Both the position numbers and the translations under genes were made by a program. The notes under the pieces were generated by a model, which made no database searches, was not told the DNA's origin, and saw only the letters and a list, made by a program, of their open reading frames with translations. Of a stretch of DNA of 64,000 nucleotides, positions 1-12,257 are shown in pieces. Numbering within the stretch: position 1 is the first letter of the stretch; each line of letters starts with the position of its first letter. Source of the stretch: Zizania palustris (taxonomy: Eukaryota > Streptophyta > Magnoliopsida > Poales > Poaceae); contig JAAALK010000086.1 in assembly GCA_019279435.1 (NCBI GenBank), positions 21,373,913-21,437,912 on the forward strand. The letters are read 5' to 3'.

Positions 1-433
1 GAGGGAATGGTGGGTTGGTGCGCTGGTCAATCATTGGAGAGGAGGACGAGCCACGAACACAGCGGTTTCCTTTTTTCCAGAAAGTCCAAATGTTTCGACA
101 GGTGTAAGATTTTGTTCGAAGGACACGTACGGTGGGATGTTATACAATTTTTTAGAAGTTCACTCGTTTATTATAGTTTTTGTTCTAACATGTTTAGAAG
201 TTTTAATGGATCCGGTAACAGATGCTCACATTCCGTTTTACAAAGGAAAAATTACTCGCATGCCATTATAATTTTTAGAAATTGTTTATATGCCACTGTC
301 AGTGACTGTGGTGGTCCTCATCTATCAGTGACACACCAATGATATATTGGCAAACCATAAAAATTGTAATGACATAGAAAAAATTAACCCTTTTAAAAAA
401 AACTATGGTTTGTTTAGATTAAAGAAAAACCAA
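1..433. other. flank of LINE, no gene recognised
   Basis: AT-rich sequence left of the LINE insertion. An open frame of 111 codons on the plus strand at 7-342 has low-complexity, unfamiliar sequence and no recognisable domain. I see no gene here. Confidence 0.5.
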
Positions 434-449
434 AAAAATAAACAAAGTT
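434..449. repeat. target site duplication of LINE, left copy
   Basis: The 16 bases AAAAATAAACAAAGTT at 434-449 recur exactly at 7103-7118. They bracket the LINE, and a short T run (the A tail on the minus strand) follows the left copy directly. This is the footprint expected of target-primed reverse transcription. Confidence 0.93.
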
Positions 450-554
450 TTTTTTTGATAAAAAAACCCTGCAGGAGAGGCTCCTACCTGGGTTGATTCA
501 TTAAAAATAAAGTTTACAAGGAAACCGAAGCAGAGAAAGGAGGTAGGGGGTAGA

Positions 555-3500
555 TTACAGAGAGGAGAGCCAGGTTACAATAGAATTGCGTTTAATGGTG
601 GCACAACGACTGGCCTGCGAGTGTAAGGTAGCCCTAAAGAAAGAGAACCACGCGTCGACATTGGCAGATTTAAGGCGGAAGATGCTGTTGTTACGGCTGA
701 TCCAGAGACTCCAGGTTCCAGTGACGAGAACTTCCATGAAGAAAGGCCAAGCGTAATCCGCGCGGGAGGCCGAGATTATTTGAATCGGATGGTCGTCGGC
801 CCGCCAATGAATTCCAATCTTATCCCAGCAAGAGGCGCTAAAAGCGCAGGAAAAGAACAGATGAAGACAAGATTCAGGATGGTGGTGAGAGCAGAGGGAG
901 CAATTGAGGTTGCTACCAGCCGGGAGGAGGTGTTTCCGAGCCAGGAGGTCCGAAGTGTTCAGTCTGTTGTGGAGCAGGAGCCAAAAAAGAATTTGAGCCT
1001 ATTGGTGCATCTGCAGCCCCAAAGCCACGCAAAGATCGGCGGCGGGTTCGAGTGCCGGAAGGTGGAGGTGTAAAGAAGGTGGGGGCAAACATGTCATGAC
1101 CCCAGATATAGGTCCAAGAGTCGCGGACGTTAGAATTTGTGTTGGCAAGGTCGAGGGCCGAGAGGAGCTGGGAAAGCTCAAGAGAGGGAGGAAGAAGAGT
1201 TGGGCCAGATTAGAGTGGGCGTGAAAGCGGTGAATGGAGATCTTCTTTTGTTTGGCAAAGGAAAACAGTCTGGGGAGGGTGATATGCATAGGTTGGTCAG
1301 TCCAGAGGTCGAACCAGAGAGATATGGAGTCACCAATGGCGTGCGCGGGCTTGGAGATTGCCCTGAAAAGGGGAAGAAGGCTAAGAATCCCTCTCCACCA
1401 AGCCGAACCTTTCTTGGGTGCCAGATGAGGTGGGGCGGCTGAGGATAGGTAGTGGTGCCAAACCAGCTCAACCCAAGGGGCAGCACATTTGTTGTAGAAT
1501 TTGTCCAGCTGCTTCAACATTAGAGCATTGTTTTGTGCTGTTAAGTTAATGACGCCAAGCCCTCCATTGGATTTTGGTTGACAGACAGTAGTCCAGCGTA
1601 CCAGTGGAGCAACAGCCAGAGCATTGTTATATTGGCGCCAGAGACAGCGACGACGAGCCGCATCAATGATATGGATGACTTTTGCCGGAAGTTTGAACAT
1701 ACACATAGCGTAAGTAGGCATTGCCGAAAGGACCGAGTTTACCACTTGAAGTTTGCCAGCCGGCGAGAGCCAAAGCGTAGTCGCAGCCAGGCGACGCTCA
1801 ATTCTGGAGATGAGCGATGAAAAGTCCCGAAGCTTGGGCCTGGAGGTCCCCAGAGGTAGACCAAGATAAGAAAAAGGGAGAGATCCGATGGGACAGCCAA
1901 ATGTAGGAGCCAGAATGGCAGCATCTGCTTCTGAAAGATTAAGGGGCACCATGCAGGACTTGGAAAAGTTGATTCTGAGCCCTATGAAGTTGGCATAAGT
2001 GTTTAACAGGGCTTTAAGTCGAAAGACATTTTGCTGTGAAGCTTCCACAAAAATAATTGTATCATCAGCGTATTGGATTACTGGGAATTCGTTGCTGAAG
2101 TGACAGGCCGGTGCTGCAAGGACGTTGCGGGAGTAGGCTGTGTTGCAAATGTATTGGAGGAGCTCACCAGCTAAAATGAAGAGAAGCGGAGAAAGAGGGT
2201 CACCTTGACGGACGCCTCGCTTACAATCGAAAAACTTCCCAGCAACACCATTGATGAGAACTGCCGAGTGGGCTTAGATGAGGATGGATTTGACCCATTG
2301 AATCCATTGGTGAGGGAAGCCCAAAGAAGATAGCATGAAGAATATAGCAGGATGCTCAACCAAATCAAAGCCTTCTCGAAATCTAGTTTGAATAGGATTA
2401 CCGGGTCCTTGGAATGCTGACAGATATGGGTGAACTCAAGGGTCCAAGCCAGACAATCCTGAATCGATCGTCCTTTGATGAAACTGTATTGGTTGCGGTG
2501 TAAGGTTGCATGAAGAATTGGCTGCATTCTATTGGCCAGGAGCTTTGTGATGAGTTTAATAGCAAAGTTGACTAGGGAGATTGGCCGGAAGTCGGCAATA
2601 TGCGAAGGTGAGTCTGTTTGGGGATCAAAGAGATGAAGGAGCTGTTGAGTGGCCGGAGAGAGCAGCGCCCAGCGAAGAAATTGTTGCAAAGGTCATAGAA
2701 GTCTTGTTGAATGATGGGCCAACAGGCTTTGTAGAAACGTCCATTGAAACCGTCCGGCCCAAGAGCCTTATCCGACGGCATAGAACGCGTTATATCATCT
2801 ATTTCTTGGGTCGAAAACGGGAGAAGCAGGAGCGCTGGGTCTGGTATTTGCCTCCAGTGAATAGGGAAACCAAAATCGCAGCGAGTGTTGGCCGATTGAC
2901 CAAGACGGGAAAGGAAAGCTTCCAGAACGGCTTCGGCTTTATCTTCCTGGGAAAAGATAATAGTCCCATTATCCAGCGTCAGGGAGGTAATAGTGTTGCG
3001 CCTGGAGCGATCGGTGGCGGCAGCGTGAAAGAACTTTGTATTTTCATCCCAAGTTTGATCCATCTCGAGGTGAAGTGTTGCTTCCAATAAGCCTGTTTGT
3101 CAGTGAGGAGGATATTGATCTGCGCTTTAAGAAGTTTCCTGAAGTTGCACTCTGGTGTACTGAGAAGCCGGAATTCCTCAAAGTGGTCCAAAGCAGCAAG
3201 GATTGTGTGACAGGCATTGAGTTTAGCCTCAAGATTCCCAACTGTCCTGCTCCATTTCCGAAGGTTCTGTTGTAAGGTGGCAAGTTTTGAAGCAATACGC
3301 CTGGCCGGGTCCGTTAAGTTATTGTGCCGGGACCAACTTAGTTGGACAACCGCGGAGAAACCCACCTTGGAAAGCCAGTAGTTCTCAAAACGAAAAAGAT
3401 ATGGTCGGTTGATGGCATTAATAACTTGAACGGAGCAAGGAACGTGGTCCGAGGTAAATCTGTCAAGGGCTATAAATGAGGTGCCTGGAAACGTGTTGTG

Positions 3501-4228
3501 CCAGCAAGTGGAGATGAGGCACCAGTCAAGTTGGATGAGTAGAGGATCCCTTTGCATATTACTCCAGGTGAATTTCCTGCTAGAGAGAGGAACTTCAAGC
3601 AGTCTCTGCTGATTGATGCAATCATTGAATTGATGGCAATAGGAATAATTGACCGCTGGTTTGCTTCTGTTGTGAGGAAAACGGTAGAGGTTGAAGTCCC
3701 CTAAAATCAGCTAATCTTTCTGCCCGCTGGAAATGTCCAAAAGTGATAACCAGTCAATGAAGAGGGATTTCCCAGGTTCTCGATAGGGACCGTAGACCGT
3801 GGTAAGAAACCAACAGTGACCAGTAGACAGAGAAGTGAATTCAATGGTTATGTGGAAAGAGCTGTGGGAGGTGATAACTCCAGAGAAGCGGGAGCTCATC
3901 CAGCCGACGACAAGACCACCAGAGGCACCCGAGGCTGGGTGGAAGGCAAATTGATCAAAGCGTTTGGGAGCGAATTTTCGGATAGTTGAGTGGTCGATAT
4001 CAGCTAGCTTGGTTTCTTGGAGGCAGTAAATGTAGAAACGCTTGTTGTGAGAATCGAGCGAACTGCCGAATGCTTTCTAGGGGAGTTAAGCCCACGGATG
4101 TTCCAGCTAAGGATATTCCACTGTTGGCGGTGGGACATGACAACTATAGTGATCAATCGTAACAAAACCCAGAGCCAAGCTCGGGCGAAGTATAGAAGCA
4201 CATAGAGCTGGAACCGCGAATTTCGCAC
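555..4228 (-). pseudogene. LINE ORF2: AP endonuclease plus reverse transcriptase, frameshifted
   Basis: The reading frame is split over several open stretches. The N-terminal endonuclease shows ILSWNIRGLNSPRKH at about 4130-4070, a VYGP motif near 3790 and the SDHVP motif near 3450. The reverse transcriptase follows with ADFRPISLVNF (about 2600-2570), RQGDPLSPLLF (about 2215-2180) and the catalytic QYADD at 2061-2076. A C-terminal region ending in TWSLWISRNNSIF (about 715-675) matches the zinc-binding reverse transcriptase tail of plant LINEs. In an intact element this protein nicks the target and copies the RNA into it. Frame changes near 3560, 2690, 2170 and 1000-740 show a dead copy. The family assignment rests on motif recognition only. 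Confidence 0.88.
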
Positions 4229-4375
4229 AGTAAGAAACCGTTAAACAGCAAAGTGCAAACAGGCCAATCGATCTTAGGAGTTTAACAAAAGCCCACTGGA
4301 GTCCGATACTAACAGCAAAAGGGTTTAAACCGCTGCCACAAAAACATAGCCTGAGCACCCCCACTGAAGCTGCAT

Positions 4376-7018
4376 CTAGGTGTCCACATTGTCAACCGCT
4401 GGGATGGCAGCAACTGGGACGATCTGGGAGTCCACCGTTGGGTCCCTTAGGAGTTCGTCCGAAGTTACTTGGGCTGCAAGTAAACCACAATAGTGGGTTG
4501 CACGGTGCTGAATCTGATCAATAGTTAGGGGTGCATGAGCCATACCTGCCACTGAGGCCTGAGCGAAGTCCTCAACCGTCGGATTGACAGGAAGCTCGAG
4601 TCTTGTAGTACCGGCCGTTGGAGGATCCTGCACTGAAGCATTAGGGTATTGCTTGCGAGAAAAAGAAACCCTAAAACCTCTCTGCTTGTTGCGAAGCCTG
4701 GCACTGCGACGAAGGCCGAGGGTGGAGACACTTACAGCAGACGGTGCCTGGGCTGTGGGAGCCGGGTGACGCGCCCGACGCTTGAACACCGCAGTGACCA
4801 GAGGCTTCGGAAAGATACGCTCAGGACTTACAGGAGACGACTGCACAGCTTGAGAGGTCCCAATGGAATCACTGGTGTGCTGGTTGGAGACCCCTGACAT
4901 CTGCGCACTGACGGCATCCTGGGGTTGCTCAATAGCTTGATCTTGGGGGGGTTGCGCTGGCCATGCCTCCCAGGCATCGTCAGCAGCTGCAGGTGGGTCC
5001 ATGACATGAATCAAGTGTGGGTTCTCCTCAGGAGCCAGGTCAACCGGGAAGGCCCCCTGCAGTAGTTGTTCATCGGCCCAGTGCTGAACCCACTCGGGCT
5101 CGCCGGGAAGAACCTCCCCATTGAACGGGTGCGGGTTCCCTCCATTAGGCGGGAGGTCATCTTCGTCAAGTGGGAACCTGTCCGCAAATTCATTCTGCAA
5201 CAAGAAAACAGGAAAGGTCCAAGACCTCCCCGCTCCATCCATGGAGTGGCAAGACTTGAGCGTGATGCTACGGGGCACATCAATAGGATTGTCATAAAGA
5301 CTTTGATCATAACACGTGCCATACTAGGGTCCTCAGAATGCCAGTAAAGCAATTTGCCGAAAGAAGCAACAACTTGTTCTAAGAACGAGAATTCCTTGAA
5401 GTCCAGTGGATAGGCCAAGAACATGATCCACCCTATGCGAGCAGCCGGGGAGTTCCGGTGGTTCGGGGCTTCATCATGGTTGACGAAGTTAATCAGCCTA
5501 CCCCCTATCCAGTAAGGGGCAGAAGCTACTAGACAGTCGCGTTGGAAAATGCTGCCCATCTTGAAGATCCCAACTCCTAAGGGGTAGATGCTGTAGCGTT
5601 GGACGTGAAAGTGAAGTACCTGAGTGACGTGGTCATAGATGAGAGGAATAAGCTCCTGCTGTTCTTGGGAGGAGAGGTGAGCACCAGCCGTGGCAATGGC
5701 GACGTCCTCGTTTCTCTTGATGATCTGCCCCGAGAGGGACACCGTTCCTCGACACCGTCGAAGCGCACCGCCGCCATCAGAGAGAGCACCTCCCCGGGAG
5801 ATGTAGGGGAGTGGATCAACGGGGAAGTTTGCCATAGAGGTGCGGCGGGAGGGAGTGAGCTGGAGAACGGAGAAGAGAAGGGGACGATGGCCAGAGCAAG
5901 AGACTCGTCCGAAGAGACGAGAGGAGTGCTAGATGGCGGAGACAAGGAGCCGAGCGGACCTCGAGAATTGCAAACATCATGATATCTTGACGGGGGGGTG
6001 CGCTCGCAATAAATGAGAGTGGCCTCCGAGGGGACGTGAGCGACTATAGCCTTTCTGCGAGTGATAGGCGACAGGGCAGCATGTAACGCTTGAAAATGTG
6101 CTTGGTAGGGATAGGGCAGGAAGTGGCGAGCACTCTGAAAGACGGCGCCTGGGTCCCGAAGTGACACAAGGTGACGTCCTGCAATTAAGAGGTGTCTGAC
6201 AAAGGGGCCTAGCAAAGAGGGGAGGTCACGGCGAGCGCGAAAAAGCTCTCGCCGAGGAGGAATAGGAGGGAAAATAGGGACCAGGATCGAGCCAACCAGG
6301 AAGAGGTGGCAGGAACCGAGGCAGGATTTGAATTTGAAACTGGGGAAGCCGAGGCGGGATGAACACGGCGAGAAAGAAGCGAAACATGAACCGGGTCGTC
6401 GGAGTTGAAGCAGACGACCTGGGGGGCGACGGCGAAAGAGACACGCTTAGAGCCCCGGAGAGCAGGACGACGCTTAGAGGAGGAGGGGAGCGGCCGCGAA
6501 GAGAGACGGGTTCGGCGGGAACGAGAAATGGTCCAGGAAGCAGCTTCCTCATGACGCCAACGAGCAAATTCCAGAGGCCAATTAGGGCTGCCATCCCGCC
6601 AAAGGAAAAAACTGACCTCAAAGCAGGAGGAGCGAAATCGCCTTAAGCGAGAGATAAACAGACCCAGCTCCTTCCAGGATACAGAAACCCTGAAGTGGCG
6701 ATCCTGGATAAAACGAACATGAAAACCAGTTGGGGCTCCGCCGAGGCAAGCATGGAGCGCGAGACCCACAGAGTCTTTAGTAAGGCGGAATGTGAAACGA
6801 CGGAACACCGCCAGAAGAAGAAAGGAACCCGAGGGGGAAGAGCTGGGGAAGTGAACTGGCGAGCCAAAGCGCCGTAGAACAAGGTGCTGAAAATCCTGCC
6901 CAAGGGAAAAGTCCCAGGTGGAAACAAGGCGGGCAAGGTCGGGGTCCCTATCCAGCTCTTGCAGAGCCAGGAGCGGGCCTGCCATGGAGGCTGGAGGGCG
7001 CAAACCTTGAGCGATCAA
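4376..7018 (-). pseudogene. LINE ORF1: RNA-binding, DUF4283-like protein, frameshifted
   Basis: Four overlapping open stretches (7018-6209, 6215-5577, 5835-5011, 5278-4376) together form one ORF1. The middle part has the pattern typical of grass LINE ORF1 proteins, with FVNHDEAPNHRN and FLAYPLDFKEF near 5490-5390. The C-terminal part is acidic and then basic, ending in a tract with RRSARLRNK near 4700. ORF1 proteins bind the element RNA. The frame moves at least three times, so the copy is not functional. I chose the start at 7018 because it is the first ATG after the 5' end of the element. Confidence 0.75.
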
Positions 7019-7102
7019 GCGGAGCCATCAGCGGAGGCGGTGGAGGGCGCAAGCGGAGGTGAGCGAAGGCGGAGGCGGAAGGGAGCCATTGTATAGATCT
7101 GT

Positions 7103-7118
7103 AAAAATAAACAAAGTT
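7103..7118. repeat. target site duplication of LINE, right copy
   Basis: Exact 16-bp match to 434-449, directly adjoining the 5' end of the minus-strand LINE. Confidence 0.93.
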
Positions 7119-7660
7119 GCAAGGCATGACGCGAACTAATACTTGATAATAATGTATTATCACGAATATTGGTTTATTTTAACTTAGAACTAAAAATAAA
7201 TAAAGTAGCAAGGCATTTCAGCATAGCAAACAATATATTATCTCACGAATACTAGTTCACTTTGACTTCAAAATTCGACGATTGTGTGCAAAGTGTCGTG
7301 CGTTGATTCAATATATGGATAAACCGTGTGTTTGGTTCAGTTATGGATTCCTAAAAATCTGATATTTATTGTTAGCTATAAAAAACTTACGATGCCAGAT
7401 TTTGTGAAGCAAAACTCTCTCCGAAATCAGAACCAAAGGAAGCCTATCCTCGGTAAAGATACAGGTTGGGCCCGGCGTGACTATTTTGGGGGTGATTTGG
7501 TGCTACTTCCGTATCAAGAAGGAATGGCTGAAAAAATACGACGACTCATTGGGAACAAATGATAAACATCTGTGTAATTCAAACTTTGAACGAGAAATCG
7601 GAAGGTCGCTGAGAAATGTAAAGAGCCACATATAAATTTCTATGTTATATACATTCCTAT
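7119..7660. other. intergenic, 3' side of the membrane protein gene
   Basis: AT-rich sequence. A GTGTTTGGTTC-like start at 7328 and a GAACCAAAG end at about 7436 may be the remnants of a short MITE, but no target duplication is clear. No gene recognised. Confidence 0.4.
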
Positions 7661-7921
7661 GTTCAAGGCAAATACTGTATTACAGATTCAGAGTTCAGTA
7701 TAATGCCCTGTAAAAACTTATGCACGCACACAACAGTGATTACACACGGTCCGGGAATTGCTCGTGTAGTAGCGTGTACGCTCTGCCGAACTAGTTGATG
7801 AAGAAAGCGCCCCAGATCCAGATGAACTGCCCAGTTGGTGCCAGGGACATGAAGAGCATTTCGTGCAGTTGGCAGCAGCATGACCAAAACAGGTTGGCCT
7901 GGACATGTCTTTCTGTATGAT

Positions 7922-8916
7922 TTACTGGTTATCAGCACTTGCTTCATACCTTGAATTGTTTGCGAAATTGAGTCCAGCAAACCAAGCCACACGCATCAGT
8001 TGGATGCCTAGAACAAGAACCCACCAGGACACCAGGCCACGAAGACTTTGCACCATCCAGCCAGGTGCAGTGATCTCGCCAGCCAACTGAAGACCCCTCA
8101 TCAGCTGTAGAACCCGATAACCCTCATAGACCACAGGGGCCACCAACCAAACTGGTGATTTCCAGTGCCATGTAAGCATCTCAGTCAGCACCTGTACTGA
8201 AAGGAGCAAAAGATATGGTCCAAGTAGCACTGCAAACGGAATGAATGGCATCTGTGGCTGCAGAGTACCCCTGCGAGATGCGAAAAGCAGGGCCAATGGA
8301 ACAAGAAAACCTACTATGCTAGCAACCAGATTCCAGAACCTGTAAGAAGTTGGGATCTGCCTTATGAGGTCAGATGAATTGACCTCCGGACGCCCACATG
8401 CATCAGCCATAAGGAAAAACAGCATTGCCCCGATGTTAAAATGCAGTCAAGTCCAACTAGGGATAGAAGGCCGGCAATGTTAGGACCAAGAAACACTGAA
8501 GACAATGGCAACCATAAAGTTGGAACTATCCCTGTGACCAACAGAATCGAAGGCCCTAACAGCCACATTGGCAGTTTAAAAGCTGTTGACTGAATGGAAG
8601 GTTCATTTATCACCTCCACGACATCCTGGTCACTCTGGAGGATCGGAATTTGTGGTGCTTCTTCTGTATCAATAGCTTCAACAACGTCTGTCCCCTTGAA
8701 AATGCTAGCACCATCCTCTGTTGAAGCATATGGAAGGGAGGCCTCCCAAGACATGTTTTTAGTACATCGCAACACAGTATTTTCAAGACGGCTTGAGTGC
8801 AGAGGTGTCCAATAAAAAGACTTAGGCAATCTGATTTGTCCATTGTCATGAACCTGCCTTATATTCCTAATATAAGCATTGCTTAATTTGAATTGTGAAC
8901 AAATCAAGGAAGCCAT
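7922..8916 (-). CDS. multi-pass membrane protein, probably plastid-targeted; one missing base
   Basis: An uncharacterised plant protein of about 331 residues is read if one frameshift is allowed. From the ATG at 8916 there is a serine/basic N-terminus suited to a plastid transit peptide, then an acidic linker, then about five hydrophobic helices (starting MWLLGPSILLVTG, NIAGLLSLVGLD, FWNLVASIVGFLVPLALLF, FIPFAVLLGPYLLLL and WWVLVLGIQLMRVAWF). The frame breaks at 8438-8441, where one more A in the A run would join both halves with no loss of sequence. Upstream ATG codons at 8991 and 8934 are less likely, because a splice acceptor (TTTATTTTTGCAG) places the first base of this exon at 8947. An alternative C-terminus by splicing at AAG/GTATGA near 7945 is possible. 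I do not know the function. Confidence 0.7.
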
Positions 8917-8947
8917 GGTGCAGGATGACATCTCCCTTTCTTCAAGA

Positions 8948-10846
8948 CTGCAAAAATAAACAAAACACGAGTAAGTTATCAAGTGCCTCAACTATGGTAT
9001 TATACCCAGCATATCTTAAGAGTTAAGAGAACTTCAACAGTGACAAATTTAAAACACACAAAAAAAACAATGAAATGCAGTCCAGTACAAAATCAGGTTG
9101 AGAACAATAAATCAAAAAACAATATATAGATGCAACATTTGGTTTAGTTCTGTTTTCCCCATATAACTCAGCCATTTGATGGATGGTATTGAACCAAAGA
9201 TATTGGCCCATGTGATGACTGTTCATGTATATGAAAGAGTTATGCCACAGACTAATTGCACAAAAAGATCTAGAGCTGTATGAAAATCAATGAAATGAGT
9301 TTAAGATACTTATTAAACTAAGTTTCAAGATCAGAACTCTCGGTACAGTTATTTGCGCCCACCCTTTTCCACCAATGAGTTATGACCTGGAACAAAGTTT
9401 TCTAAATGATACCTGATTGTGTAGCTACATTAGCACATAGGTTATACATTTATACTCATCCTGACACTGAGGTACACCTAGCAAAGCTAGCATATTCTAT
9501 ATTACAAGAATTATACAGCATGAATAGTTGTAAAAACAATCATACAAATAACCTGATGCAGTAAGTAGCATAGAATGCAAGAGAAGTATCATTACTCATT
9601 AACTACTCTGACTACAATAAACTAAAGAGAAACATGAGGACATAAAACAGATTCTTCAGCAATCCCACCCATGGTACAACATGACAAGCATGAAACAGTA
9701 TACAACAACACATTTGCATTGCTAGGCACAAACTGTCAAAACGTTCAGCATGGTAGAAATGCTCAAATGCTTAGGGCTAAGACTAGCAAAATACAAAAAG
9801 AACAGTACCTGTTAGAGTTTGTGTTGAATATAGGTGTTTAATCTGGTTACGATTGGACTTTGAATTGTATTAAGGATATAGTTAGAGTTCTTGTCTAATA
9901 CTCTACCTATGGGACCATATAAATAGATGGCCAACCCTGTGTAACCACAAGAAAGGAGACAACTTAGGTGATCGGTTTGGGTGGGTGGCATTAGCGCGGT
10001 GCCCGGATGCCAATGTAGACACCGTTTATGGGGAGGAATGCTGTAGTCATGCCCCGGAGTTGTAAGACTTTGGTACCAAATATCGTGTCTCGGTGTTGTT
10101 TCTTAGGTGTGATCTTCTCATGGCATCTCTTTGATCTTGTTGTTTCCGCTGTGTTAGGCCATACCGGCCTGATTTTCGTAACAGTACCAAACACACGAAG
10201 CAAGGTTGACTACATGGAGAATTGAGGATAATCTGCCCTATATGGATATGACAAAATGCAGATGAATGATACCAATAAAATCCCCATATCGACAGACTAG
10301 ATGGTTTGTACATCAAGCAATACTGACCACCCAAATCCACACCCAATAAAGGTGTTCAAGGAATACACAGTTCATCAGTCACCAACAATTATGTTTCTGT
10401 AACAAAAATCATCAGCTTGGTTTAAAAAATCGCCGCAAATTAGCACAAATATATCCCAGAAGGGACCAAAGTAACCAAACAGATTCCCAGCCTTACGCAT
10501 CGATACAGCCAGCATAAAGGGGTCGCTTTGGACAACGTTGTAACAAGGGACTTTCTCTTAGCGATCCAAACAGTTTTACCTCTGACTGTTTGATCAGACA
10601 CGACGCTTTGCCCTGACGAAGGCAAGTTGCTCGATACACGATTTAGCGTGCCTTCCTGCTTCAAATCGAAACGGAAGACGCAGAAGCGTGTAATACATAA
10701 ATCGTTTCGCAGCATAATCAAAGCATTCCACACACCCAAACCCTCGAATTTGATCAGATCCATACGTACTAAAGAGAAACACTCCTCCGGCGCGCAGATG
10801 AGTATGAGTAGAGCATGGACAGGATAGAGCGGGAGCTAACCGGATA
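8948..10846 (-). other. probable leader intron of the membrane protein gene
   Basis: The acceptor-like TTTATTTTTGCAG at 8948-8960 on the minus strand implies an intron in the 5' leader. The nearest GC-rich, exon-like sequence upstream is at about 10847-10990, ending in a possible donor (CCG/GTTAGC). That would give an intron of about 1.9 kb, which contains the solo LTR at 9810-10183. This is inferred from splice-site sequence only and needs a cDNA. Confidence 0.4.
9810..10183 (+). mobile_element. solo LTR, 374 bp
   Basis: The sequence starts TGTTAG, ends GTAACA, and is flanked by the five-base duplication GTACC (9805-9809 and 10184-10188). A TATA box (TATAAATA) at 9918-9925 gives the orientation. 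No internal retrotransposon sequence is present, so this is the product of recombination between two LTRs. I cannot name the family; size and ends suit a Copia-type element. Confidence 0.85.
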
Positions 10847-11316
10847 GGACTTCCCTCGACTTCTCGCCGGCGGGAGCCCGGAGATGGACGGAAGCCACAG
10901 GTCTCCGAACGTGTTGGTCTCAGCGCCGGAGTCCGGACGGCGCAGGGTCGCGGCTGCGCCTGGCGGCACAGCTTCAGCTAGAGAAACGGAGGAGGAGCCG
11001 CACGGCCCAATAATAATGAAATGTTTGGGCTATGGAATTTCTCATATGGGCTTAAATTATTTAGCTGTACTTTATCTTCTTTTTAGGAATGTTTGTTTAA
11101 ACATGAGATAATAAACTACATGTTTATTATAAATTGAAATAAATGTGTTGACTTGTTATAATTTAGAGTATATATTATAATAACATAATAAATAATTTTT
11201 TATTTTTATAAGTTAGATTACTATAATCTTAAGCGGAAACAAACCAAAACTTACTCGTCTTCTTTTTACTCCTATTGAATATATTGTTCTTTCTTTATCT
11301 CTGTACCTCTCTCTTA
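10847..11316. other. possible 5' exon region and AT-rich spacer
   Basis: 10847-10990 is GC-rich and may hold the untranslated first exon and promoter of the minus-strand membrane protein gene. 11000-11316 is AT-rich with no recognised feature. Confidence 0.35.
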
Positions 11317-11816
11317 GGGTGTTTTTGGTTAACCTGTAGATTCTAAAAAAGTTGTTGTGAGCTGTGAGCTGTGAAAAAACTGATGTGAGCTATGAGTTGT
11401 AGAAAAGCTGAGAAGTTGTTTGGTTGAAATAGTTGCGGATTTATATTTTGGTAGTTCGCAATGTTTAGTTACATTATTAATGTGTAATTTTGCATGTAAA
11501 TAATTCTAATTATTTTGTAATATTTATATTAAAATTATATATTTTAAAATTATACTAAAATGATATATTTTTACTAAAATTTTAATTTTTTCAAATTTTA
11601 CATGAACTGATATGTTTTAATAACATGGTATGTAATATTCATTCAAAGTTGAACTGAGAAGCTGTGAAATCCGAGTTATATCAGCTTTAAAATTTGTACT
11701 ACGAGAATTTGCAGATTTTGAAAAAAGTTGGGTGACCAAAAGAACTGTTTGGTTCAGATTCCTGCTTTCAAACCAGGAAGCTATTTGAAAAATCTGAACC
11801 AAACATACCCATACCC
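11317..11816. mobile_element. Tourist-like MITE, about 500 bp
   Basis: Starts GGGTGTTTTTGGTT and ends with the inverse AACCAAACATACCC (plus a repeated ATACCC), between TTA duplications at 11314-11316 and 11817-11819. A three-base TWA target and this terminus are typical of PIF/Harbinger-derived MITEs. It lies 440 bp upstream of PEX11. Confidence 0.75.
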
Positions 11817-12257
11817 TTAATTTGACAAGGAGACGCTTGAGTGGTGTACCATTAAAACTTGCAACTTAGCATGTTTTGCATAGAGTTTGCCTAACAGTTC
11901 ATTGTTCAAAAAAAAGATAAGAGGTGTCCCAAGTTCCAAAAAATAAAAGACGAACAAGACAATGAACCAATCAAGCAAGCGAACAAAAACGGGTAGAAGA
12001 ACTTGAGCCCTCGATCTCAATCCTCACCACCACCAGGAAATCACTTCTGGCGGAGAGGACAAACGCATCCCAGCCAAGTAGCCGCCGCGGCCGCTTTATC
12101 CCAAGCCAACCACACACACACACCGCGTCCACTTCTCACTCACTTCGAGCGCGAACCTCTGACCTCCCATCCCATGCACGCGCGCGCCCGCTAGCTCTCC
12201 AACTGAGCTTCCCAGGGCGCCGTCGCCGCCGCAGCAGCAGAAGCAGGAGGAAGAGAC

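Larger units (their letters stand above)
450..7102 (-). mobile_element. L1-type LINE retrotransposon, near full length, degenerate
   Basis: A non-LTR retrotransposon of about 6.65 kb lies on the minus strand. Its 5' end is at 7102 and its 3' end at 450, where a short A tail (T run at 450-456 on the plus strand) adjoins the target duplication. It carries a grass LINE ORF1 (about 7018-4376) and an ORF2 with endonuclease, reverse transcriptase and a C-terminal zinc-binding region (about 4180-555). Both ORFs are broken by several frameshifts and stops, so this copy cannot move by itself. The 5' leader is only about 85 bases. The perfect 16-bp duplication and nearly complete 5' end show an insertion that was not 5'-truncated, which is unusual for a LINE. 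Confidence 0.92.
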
